Source: Pandoraea horticolens
GTDB taxonomy: Bacteria > Pseudomonadota > Gammaproteobacteria > Burkholderiales > Burkholderiaceae
Direction: 5' to 3'
NCBI RefSeq assembly: GCF_902459555.1
Contig: NZ_CABPSM010000003.1
Location: 124,001 to 188,000, forward strand
Length of the DNA stretch: 64,000 bases
Shown here: positions 58,041 to 64,000 of the stretch, one piece after another
How the letters are laid out: every line of letters begins with the position of its first letter
Position numbering within the stretch: the first letter of the stretch is position 1
Translations under genes and position numbers: made by a program
Notes under the pieces: generated by a model
Databases searched by the model: none
Told to the model about the DNA's origin: nothing
The model's input: the letters and a program-made list of their open reading frames with translations, nothing else

Positions 58041-58520
58041 TTACCGCGACACTGGCAGGTTGGCAGGCGAGGCGGGCGGCAGCCGTTTGCCGAGACTCAC
58101 GACATTGTCTGCGGCATAGCCGTGCGCGGTGTAGAACGCCAGCGCTTCGCGCGATTGTGTGAGCACTTGCAGATTGACCTTGAGGCACCCGCGCCGGACC
58201 AGTGCGATTTCGGCGTGACGCAGCAACGCGCTCGCCACGCCGCGACGCCGCAGCGTATGCGTGACCGCCAGCGAGTAGATCCAGCCGCGATGACCGTCGT
58301 ACCCGGCCATGACCGTACCCACGATCTTGTTGTCGCGCGCCGCGACGAAGAACAACCCATCGCGCATGGCCACCTTGTTCGCAATCGAGCGGCGCGGTTC
58401 GCGATGTGGCTTGTCCGACGCGTTGTATTCGGGGAACGCTTCGCGCCAGAGCGCGATCACGGCCTCGGTATCCGTGTCGTCGAACGTACGGATGTGAATG
58501 TCAGCGGGCGTGGCGATCAT
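58041..58520 (-). CDS. GNAT acetyltransferase, YpeA/RimI-like
   Basis: 159 residues. IRTFDDTDTEAVIALWREAFPEYN is typical of YpeA-like GNATs; acetyl-CoA motif A is TLRRRGVASALLRHAE and the C-terminal LNLQVLTQSREALAFYTAHGY-type block closes the fold. Substrate is unknown. Start ATG 58520 overlaps the stop of the upstream GNAT gene by four bases. Confidence 0.88.
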   Translation of the reverse strand: MIATPADIHIRTFDDTDTEAVIALWREAFPEYNASDKPHREPRRSIANKVAMRDGLFFVAARDNKIVGTVMAGYDGHRGWIYSLAVTHTLRRRGVASALLRHAEIALVRRGCLKVNLQVLTQSREALAFYTAHGYAADNVVSLGKRLPPASPANLPVSR

Positions 58521-59014
58521 GGCGCTTCCTGTTTGCCTGTGTAAATGTCGGGCCGATGAATCTGCATCATCTTGTTCACGGGGCCAAGCGGTTCAAAGCC
58601 GTACCGGGCGTAGAGGCCCGCCGCGTCGGTGGTGGCGAGCAGAAAGCGCCGCAGTTGTTGCAGCGCAGGGTGCGCCAGTACGCTCTCGCACAGACGTTTA
58701 CCGATACCCAGCCCGCGCATCGACGGGTCGACGAACACGTCGGCCAGATAGGCGAACGTCGCGCGGTCGGTGATCACGCGTGCGAACCCCACCTGATTCG
58801 CGGGGCCGCCTTCGACTTGTGTCGCATAGGCGCCGAAGCACAGCGAATGGGAGATGGCGCGCACGAGCGTGTCCTTGGGAATGTCCTTGGCCCAATGCGT
58901 TTGTGTCGAGAGCGCGTGATGGATGAAGCCGACGTCGAGCCGTGCCGGATCGGCGGAAATCTCGACGATGGCGTCGGCGGGCGGTGACGGGTGCCCGTGA
59001 CTCAGGTCGTTCAT
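58517..59014 (-). CDS. GNAT acetyltransferase
   Basis: 165 residues. The acetyl-CoA site is DPSMRGLGIGKRLCESV, preceded by RATFAYLADVFV, followed by FLLATTDAAGLYARYGFEPL. Family of small single-domain GNATs with unknown targets. ATG 59014 has AGGAG nine bases upstream. It lies 106 bp after the aminotransferase gene and is translationally coupled to the second GNAT gene. Confidence 0.9.
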   Translation of the reverse strand: MNDLSHGHPSPPADAIVEISADPARLDVGFIHHALSTQTHWAKDIPKDTLVRAISHSLCFGAYATQVEGGPANQVGFARVITDRATFAYLADVFVDPSMRGLGIGKRLCESVLAHPALQQLRRFLLATTDAAGLYARYGFEPLGPVNKMMQIHRPDIYTGKQEAP

Positions 59015-59120
59015 GGAAAGTGTCTCCTTTGCGATGGCGCGCGCTCCGCGCCGCCCGGGATTGGCCGGGCGCGCGGCAAGCGTATGTCCGGCGTGCGTGC
59101 CGGACGTCGTCATGTCCTCG

Positions 59121-60389
59121 TCAGACGTGTTTGGCGAGGAGCGCGTCGAGCATCGACAGCATCTGGTCGATCTCGTCGCGGCTCACGTTCAGCGCGGGCA
59201 TGAAGCGCAGCAGGTTCGGACGCGCCGAGTTGAGCAACAACCCGTCCGGCGTCATTTCGCGGGCGGCTTCGACCAGTTGCGGACCGATGTCGCGGCCGAG
59301 CAGCAGCGCGCGCAGCAAGCCGGCGCCACGCTCGCCCTCGCCGCCGTAACGCGACGACAGATGCTGCAACCCGGCGCTCAGATAATCGGCCTGTGCGCGC
59401 ACGAATTCGAGGAAGCCTGGGGCGCTGACCGTCCGCATGACCGCGAGCCCGACGGCGCACATGAGCGGGTTGCCGTTATATGTACCGCCCTGATCGCCCG
59501 GTTGGAACACGGCGAACTCGTCGCCGCACAGCATTGCGGCCAGCGGCACGCCGCCGCCGATCCCCTTGCCGAGCGTCATGATGTCGGGGACGATGCCTGC
59601 CTGCTGATGCGAGAAGAGGGTGCCCGTGCGTCCGCAGCCTGTTTGCACCTCATCCACGATCAGCAGCAGCCCGCGCGCTTTCGTGAGCGCGCGCAGTGCC
59701 TTCAGGAAGGCTTCGGTGGCCGGCACGACACCGGCTTCGCCCTGAATCGGTTCGAGCATCACGGCAACGGTGTCGGGGCCGATAAGGGCCTCGACCGATG
59801 CGATATCGTTCAGGTCGGCCTTCGGAAAACCCGGTACTTGCGGGGCGAAGATCGTGTCCCATCCCGGCTTGCCGCTGGCGGACATGGTGGCGAGCGTGCG
59901 GCCGTGGAAGGCATTCTTGAACGTGATGATCTCGAAGCGCGCACCGCCCGAGGCGTTCGGATGCAACTGGCCCCACTTGCGTGCGAGCTTGATGGCGCTC
60001 TCGTTGGCCTCGGCGCCGCTGTTGGCGAAGAAGACCTTGCCGAGCCCCGAGAGCTTGGCGAGCAGGTCGGCCAGCTCGATCATCGGCACGTTGTAGTACG
60101 CGGGGCTGGGGTTGAGCAGCATCCCGCTTTGCGTGGCGAGTGCGTCGCGCATGACGGGATGGCAATGGCCCAGGCTGTTGACGGCCCAGCCCTGAATGAA
60201 GTCGAGATATCGCTTGCCGTCGTGGTCGTACAGCCAGCCGCCCTTGCCGTGCGTGAACACGAGATCGGGGCGCGAGGTGATAGGCAGCAACGCCTGCGTG
60301 GAGAACTCGGCGAACTTGGCGTTGCGTGCCCCTTTGGGCGAGGGAATGGCGGACGAGGTGGACGCGGCGGACGAATGGGCAAGCGACAT
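59121..60389 (-). CDS. class III aminotransferase, acetylornithine type
   Basis: 422 residues, PLP fold type I. The PLP-phosphate loop [18 protein letters not shown], the Asp of [16 protein letters not shown] and the Schiff-base Lys in [14 protein letters not shown] are all present. It is close to ArgD/acetylornithine or succinylornithine transaminases; other omega-amino substrates are possible. ATG 60389 has GGAG seven bases upstream. A terminator 39 bases before the start and an Arg-rich upstream reading frame suggest attenuation by arginine supply. The two GNAT genes follow on the same strand. Confidence 0.9.
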   Translation of the reverse strand: MSLAHSSAASTSSAIPSPKGARNAKFAEFSTQALLPITSRPDLVFTHGKGGWLYDHDGKRYLDFIQGWAVNSLGHCHPVMRDALATQSGMLLNPSPAYYNVPMIELADLLAKLSGLGKVFFANSGAEANESAIKLARKWGQLHPNASGGARFEIITFKNAFHGRTLATMSASGKPGWDTIFAPQVPGFPKADLNDIASVEALIGPDTVAVMLEPIQGEAGVVPATEAFLKALRALTKARGLLLIVDEVQTGCGRTGTLFSHQQAGIVPDIMTLGKGIGGGVPLAAMLCGDEFAVFQPGDQGGTYNGNPLMCAVGLAVMRTVSAPGFLEFVRAQADYLSAGLQHLSSRYGGEGERGAGLLRALLLGRDIGPQLVEAAREMTPDGLLLNSARPNLLRFMPALNVSRDEIDQMLSMLDALLAKHV

Positions 60390-60428
60390 AACGGTCTCCG
60401 AAGGGTAAGGGTGAGAGAGACGGGAAAT

Positions 60429-60458
60429 AAAAAAAGCCACGGGGGTTGCCCGTGGCTT
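60429..60458 (-). terminator. terminator (attenuator candidate) before the aminotransferase gene
   Basis: On the minus strand a perfect 10-bp stem with 5-base loop (AAGCCACGGG/CCCGTGGCTT) is followed by seven U residues. Strong intrinsic terminator 39 bases before the aminotransferase ATG. It is 205 bp after the previous gene stop, which makes the position nearer to the next gene notable. Confidence 0.8.
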
Positions 60459-60481
60459 CGCTGTGCTTGAGAACTTGCGTG

Positions 60482-60568
60482 TTATCGCAGTCGATAGCGT
60501 GCCGCGCGGCATCCCGGTTGGGGCAGCGTACGGCGACGTCGGATCGAGGCGATGGCAATCAGGTTCAT
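60482..60568 (-). CDS. putative Arg-rich leader peptide
   Basis: 28-codon frame from ATG 60568 to TAA 60482-60484 (an in-frame ATG at 60580 would add four residues). Eight of 28 residues are Arg, including four consecutive ones (CGA CGT CGC CGT) and a cluster near the end. It precedes the terminator at 60429-60458 by 23 bases, as in classical attenuators. No convincing Shine-Dalgarno sequence is seen, and high GC favours Arg codons by chance, so this is a hypothesis. Confidence 0.4.
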   Translation of the reverse strand: MNLIAIASIRRRRTLPQPGCRAARYRLR

Positions 60569-60662
60569 GTCGGCAAGCATAAGGTGATGATGCGGCGCTT
60601 GTCAAAGGGTATGCGAGCACTGTGGCGTGCGTGCATCTTTGCGGCGGCTCGCGTCGTCCGGT

Positions 60663-61697
60663 TCACTGACCCCCGCCGGGATTGTCGGCTTCGGTGGTGA
60701 ATGCATCGGCGAAGAACGCGTCCTCCGGCAGATGGTGATGCGCGACGAAGTCGCGGCGTGCCGATTCCACCATCACGGGTGCGCCACAGGCGTAGACTTC
60801 GTACCCCGACATATCCGGCAGGTCTTCCGCCACGGCGCGATGCACGAAGCCCGTGCGGCCTTGCCACCGATCTTCTGGCGCGGGCTCGGAGAGTACCGGC
60901 ACGAACCGGAAGCCCGGAATGTCGCGCGCCCACTGTTCAGCCAGTTCGCGCAGGTAGATGTCTTTCAACCGACGCGCGCCCCAATATAGCGTCATCGGCC
61001 GGTCGAGGCCCTTGTGAGCGGCATGCTCGACGATCGCCTTGATCGGCGCGAAGCCGGTGCCCGAGGCAAGCAGCACGATGGGTTTGTTCGAATCTTCGCG
61101 CAGGAAGAACGTGCCCAGCGGCCCTTCGAAGCGCAGGATCTCGCGCTCCTTCATGTGATTGAAGACGTGATCGGTGAACACGCCGCCTGGCATGTGGCGC
61201 AGATGAAGCTCGAGGAAGCCTTCTTCGTGCGGGGCGGTCGCCATCGAATAGCTGCGACGCCGGCCGTCCTTCAGGATGAACTCGATGTACTGGCCGGCGA
61301 GGTACTGGAAACGCTCGTTGGTGGGCAATTGCAGACGCATCACGATGACGTCGTCGGCGCGCCGCTCGAGTGCGTTCACGCGGCACGGCAGGCGCTTGAC
61401 CGGAATGTCGCCGATGCCTTTGACTTCGCGCGATTCGATGACGAGGTCGCCTTTGGCGTGGGCGCAGCACAGCAATGCGAAGCCGCGCGTTTCTTCCTCT
61501 TTGGTGAGCGCAGAGCCGGAGTGCGCGCCGTGCTCGACGCTGCCTTCGACCAGCTTGGCCTTGCACGAACCGCAACCGCCATTCTTGCAGCCGTAAGGCA
61601 GGCCGATGCCCTGACGCAACGCAGCGGAGAGCACGGCCTCGCCGTCTTCGACCTGGAACTCGCGCCCGCTCGGCACGAGGGTAACGTTGTAAGCCAT
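60663..61697 (-). CDS. CDP-6-deoxy-3,4-glucoseen reductase-like ferredoxin reductase
   Basis: 344 residues: plant-type [2Fe-2S] domain with CKNGGCGSCKAKL and a final LLCCAH, FAD motif RRRSYSMATAPHE, and NAD domain VLLASGTGFAPIKAIVEHA and CGAPVMVESAR. Similar to AscD/RfbI-like and phenol-hydroxylase-type reductases, and commonly annotated so in Burkholderiales, although no sugar gene is nearby. Start ATG 61697 lies just 15 bp from the divergent gene start, so the two promoters must overlap coding sequence. Confidence 0.88.
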   Translation of the reverse strand: MAYNVTLVPSGREFQVEDGEAVLSAALRQGIGLPYGCKNGGCGSCKAKLVEGSVEHGAHSGSALTKEEETRGFALLCCAHAKGDLVIESREVKGIGDIPVKRLPCRVNALERRADDVIVMRLQLPTNERFQYLAGQYIEFILKDGRRRSYSMATAPHEEGFLELHLRHMPGGVFTDHVFNHMKEREILRFEGPLGTFFLREDSNKPIVLLASGTGFAPIKAIVEHAAHKGLDRPMTLYWGARRLKDIYLRELAEQWARDIPGFRFVPVLSEPAPEDRWQGRTGFVHRAVAEDLPDMSGYEVYACGAPVMVESARRDFVAHHHLPEDAFFADAFTTEADNPGGGQ

Positions 61698-61699
61698 AC

Positions 61700-61705
61700 T
61701 ACAAT
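61700..61705 (+). promoter_or_regulatory. -10 box seven bases before the epimerase-like gene
   Basis: TACAAT, then seven bases, then ATG 61713. It lies within the 15-bp space between two divergent genes. No Shine-Dalgarno follows it and no -35 is obvious. Confidence 0.35.
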
Positions 61706-61712
61706 CCGAAAA

Positions 61713-62822
61713 ATGAAAAATCCGTCGAAATCCTTCGGTCGCCCGCGCCTGTTGATCGTGGGCTGCGGCGACGTCGGCATGCGCACGCTGCCGGCCCTCG
61801 TCAAGCGCTTTCGCGTCTTTGCCGTGACCTCCAGCGACGCCCGTCATGCGGCATTGCGCGCAGCGGGTGCCGTACCCGTCGTGGCGAATCTGGACGACGC
61901 GGCGAGCCTGCATCGCATCGGCCGTCTGGCCCCGCGGGTACTGCATCTCGCCCCGCCCGCCGGGGTCGCCGGCAGTGGCTCGCTGGATCTGCGTACGCGC
62001 CGTTTGCGCGCGTCGCTGACCCGTCCGCCGAAGCCGGTTATTGTACCCGAGGGGGGGGCTCGCGCCTTGTCGCGCCTGCCCCGGCCATCCCGTCGCATGC
62101 TTGTCTACGCGAGCACCAGCGGCGTCTACGGCGACTGTGGCGGTGCTTACGTGGATGAGACCCGCGCGCCGCAGCCAACATCGCCGCGCGGACAGCGCCG
62201 CATCGACGCCGAGAGGACGATACGCTCGCTTGGCCGCCCGTCGGCGCATGCTCGCCACCGCCGCCGCGTGCTAAGCGCAGGCCCGGCCCGCGCAGGGGCG
62301 CCAGCAGTGGCGGGTACGCGTGCGGCATGGCGCCACGCCGAGCGCGCCCGAGCCCCCTGGCGGGCCTCTATCGTGCGTATTCCGGGCATATATGCGGCAA
62401 ACCGTCTTCCCGTCGCGCGTTTGCAGCGTGGCACGCCGGCGTTGCAGGCGTCCGACGACGTTTTCACCAACCATATTCATGCCGACGATCTGGCCGCGAT
62501 CCTGATTTGCGCGATGTGGCGCGGCAAGGCGCAGCGGGTCGTACACGCGAGCGACGACACCGAGTGGCGTATGGGGGAGTATTTCGACCACGTGGCTGAC
62601 GCGCTTGGCCTTGCCCGGCCGCCGCGCATTTCGCGCGACGAGGCGGGCCGTGTGCTGGAGCCGACGCTGCTGTCGTTCATGTCGGAGTCGCGGCGGCTGG
62701 TCAACACGCGGCTCAAGCGCGAGTTGCGTTATCGGTTGACGTACCCCGACGTGGCGGCGCTGATTGCCACGTTGCCGCCTCCACCGTCATCACCGCCGCC
62801 ACCGTCGAGCGAAGCCGCCTGA
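61713..62822 (+). CDS. NAD(P)-binding epimerase-like protein (YeeZ type)
   Basis: 369 residues of an SDR-extended-like fold: LLIVGCGDVGMRTLPAL as nucleotide site, MLVYASTSGVYGDCGGAYVDET with the catalytic-type Ser/Tyr, IVRIPGIYAANRLPV and DDVFTNHIHADDLAAIL. The middle (about residues 160-215) is unusually rich in Arg, Ala and Pro and the C-terminus is a Pro/Ser tail, both not typical of the fold. ATG 61713 lies 15 bp from the divergent reductase gene. Role unknown. Confidence 0.82.
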   Translation: MKNPSKSFGRPRLLIVGCGDVGMRTLPALVKRFRVFAVTSSDARHAALRAAGAVPVVANLDDAASLHRIGRLAPRVLHLAPPAGVAGSGSLDLRTRRLRASLTRPPKPVIVPEGGARALSRLPRPSRRMLVYASTSGVYGDCGGAYVDETRAPQPTSPRGQRRIDAERTIRSLGRPSAHARHRRRVLSAGPARAGAPAVAGTRAAWRHAERARAPWRASIVRIPGIYAANRLPVARLQRGTPALQASDDVFTNHIHADDLAAILICAMWRGKAQRVVHASDDTEWRMGEYFDHVADALGLARPPRISRDEAGRVLEPTLLSFMSESRRLVNTRLKRELRYRLTYPDVAALIATLPPPPSSPPPPSSEAA

Positions 62823-62844
62823 GTCTCGTCGCGACGCTCGGGTC

Positions 62845-64000
62845 TCAGCCGGCGGGTTCCAGCGTACCGCCCAGCGCCTTGACGAGCGAGAGCGTCGCGT
62901 CGATCTGATCGAGGCGTGACTGTGCGGCATTGCGCCGGGCCTGACGGGCGAGCCGTTGTGCGTCGAGCCAGCTTTGCAGATCGACATCCCCTGCGCGGTA
63001 GCGCACCCCCGACAAATCCGCCGCACGCTGCGCCAACGTCGCCGCGCGGGCGAGCGACGCGTATTGCGACGTGGTGCGCTCGCGCGCCGAGAGCGCGTCC
63101 TCGACTTCGGTCAGCGCCGTGAGCAGGGTATTGCGGAACGTGGCGACCGATTGTTCGTAGTCGTTGCGGGCGAGCGCGGTGGTGAAGCGTGCCGTCTGCA
63201 CTTGCAAGAACGGCATGGCGAGGGTGGCGGCGAGCGTGCCCACGGGATTGGCCAGCAGCCGCGAGAGCGAATCGCTGCTGGTCGCGGCCGTGCCGTTGAG
63301 GGTGATCGATGGATAGAACGAGAGCCGCGCGGCGTCGACATCGGCCAATCGCGCCCGCACGCGGGTCTCGGCGGCGGCGAGATCGGGGCGCCGCGCGAGC
63401 AGCGATGCGGGCAGGCCCGGCGCGATGTCCGGTAGATGGGCCGGCGCGAGCGAGGGGCTTTCGGCAAAGCGCGTCTGTGCAGGCAGGCCCAATGCGCTGG
63501 CGAGCGAGTGCCGCGCGATGTCGCGCCGCCGTTCCCAGTCCGCCAGTGCGCCGGCCACGGCGTCGCTATCCTGCTGCGCCTGCACCGGATCGATCGCCGA
63601 CACGGCCCCGGCGCGCCGGCGCGCATCGACCAGCGCCACGGTTCGCTCGGCTGCGGCCAGGTCCTCGGTGGCGCTGCGCACGTTCTCGTTCAGATACGCC
63701 ACGCGCCAATAGAGCGACGCCACCTGGCTCGACAGCGAGAGTGCGGCAGCGCGTCGATCCCATGCGCTGGCGGCGGCTTGCCAATGAGCGGCATCGCGTT
63801 GTGCGGCGAGTTTGTTCCACAGATCGATCTCGTAGCTGATGCCGAGGGTGGCGCCGGAGGTCGTCTGCGTCTGCCCGTTGTAGGCAATCGCAGCCTTGCC
63901 GCCATCGAGCGCGCGCGACTTGGCGCCGGTCACGGAACCGGTGAACTGCGGCCAGCGATTCGCGCCGGTCAGACCCGCTTGCAGCGCGTCGCGGTCCGCC
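62845..64000 (-). CDS. outer membrane efflux lipoprotein, NodT/OprM family, C-terminal part
   Basis: Partial: frame is open to the window edge, the N-terminus lies beyond base 64000. The 385 visible residues contain the TolC-fold repeats: LGISYEIDLWNKLAAQRDAAHWQAAASAWDRRAA, LSSQVASLYWRVAYLNENV, and in the second repeat RPDLAAAETRVRARLADVDAARLSFYPSITL. These are marks of RND-type outer membrane channels (NodT). The pump and membrane fusion genes should be upstream, outside the window. Converges with the epimerase-like gene, 22 bp apart. Confidence 0.9.
   Translation of the reverse strand, partial: ADRDALQAGLTGANRWPQFTGSVTGAKSRALDGGKAAIAYNGQTQTTSGATLGISYEIDLWNKLAAQRDAAHWQAAASAWDRRAAALSLSSQVASLYWRVAYLNENVRSATEDLAAAERTVALVDARRRAGAVSAIDPVQAQQDSDAVAGALADWERRRDIARHSLASALGLPAQTRFAESPSLAPAHLPDIAPGLPASLLARRPDLAAAETRVRARLADVDAARLSFYPSITLNGTAATSSDSLSRLLANPVGTLAATLAMPFLQVQTARFTTALARNDYEQSVATFRNTLLTALTEVEDALSARERTTSQYASLARAATLAQRAADLSGVRYRAGDVDLQSWLDAQRLARQARRNAAQSRLDQIDATLSLVKALGGTLEPAG

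Noticed and set aside
61014-61712. Long in-frame extension upstream of the epimerase-like gene
   Set aside because: It runs antisense through the ferredoxin-type reductase gene. The nucleotide-binding start at 61713 marks the true N-terminus.

Overview
The window is a stretch of high-GC bacterial chromosome. Gene content and order (argF-DUF3579-rpsT-murJ, exbB-exbD-lpxK-Trm112-kdsB-adk, ribF-ileS-lspA-coaBC, clpS-clpA, nadA-nadC/nadB, rpmB-rpmG-radC, fkpB-ispH, livKHMGF) are those of the Burkholderiaceae. Protein wording and layout look most like Pandoraea. That genus call is inference; the family-level call is safer. I see no rRNA or tRNA gene, insertion sequence, prophage or CRISPR array.

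Layout. 1-8.1 kb: end of murB, a patatin-like lipase, ppnP, argF, a DUF3579 gene, rpsT, murJ, a SirB1/transglutaminase-like gene and a small membrane protein. 8.2-13.3 kb: a minus-strand block running exbB-exbD-lpxK-Trm112-kdsB, then adk and an HSD10-type dehydrogenase, linking lipid A/Kdo synthesis with nucleotide and acyl-CoA metabolism. 13.3-21.3 kb: a gap with DnaA-box-like sites, xseA, sodB, an HD-GYP protein, a DUF192 protein, two tiny exported Ala/Lys/His-rich proteins, rluE, icd, an unknown exported protein and a VOC protein.

21.4-27.1 kb is the accessory part: a LysR gene, a broken and truncated SDR gene, a second LysR gene, then a complete Rieske oxygenase operon (reductase, large subunit, small subunit, ferredoxin). 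The gene order equals the salicylate 5-hydroxylase sets hybRABCD and nagAaGHAb. 27.1-39.9 kb: cspA, clpSA, dut, a luciferase-like monooxygenase, an MFS exporter and the coaBC-lspA-ileS-ribF block. 39.9-52.2 kb: purN, an rRNA m5C methyltransferase, an MscS channel, a fatty acid desaturase, NAD synthesis genes, L28/L33, radC, fkpB and ispH. 52.2-58 kb: a branched-chain amino acid ABC transporter. 58-64 kb: two GNAT genes downstream of a class III aminotransferase, a ferredoxin-type reductase, an NAD-binding epimerase-like gene and the end of an outer-membrane efflux gene cut by the window edge.

Best leads. (1) A short Arg-rich reading frame with four consecutive Arg codons, followed by a textbook intrinsic terminator directly before the acetylornithine-type aminotransferase, which resembles a transcription attenuator. 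(2) A sigma-54-like -24/-12 element in a long AT-rich leader region before the livK-like gene. (3) The same 14-bp palindrome (13 of 14 bases identical) before both the DUF3579 gene and icd. (4) A perfect inverted repeat between the second LysR gene and the Rieske operon. (5) A cluster of DnaA-box-like sites before xseA. (6) An overlooked 45-codon frame with paired CxxC motifs. (7) Several genes whose -10 box lies so close to ATG that their mRNAs may be leaderless.
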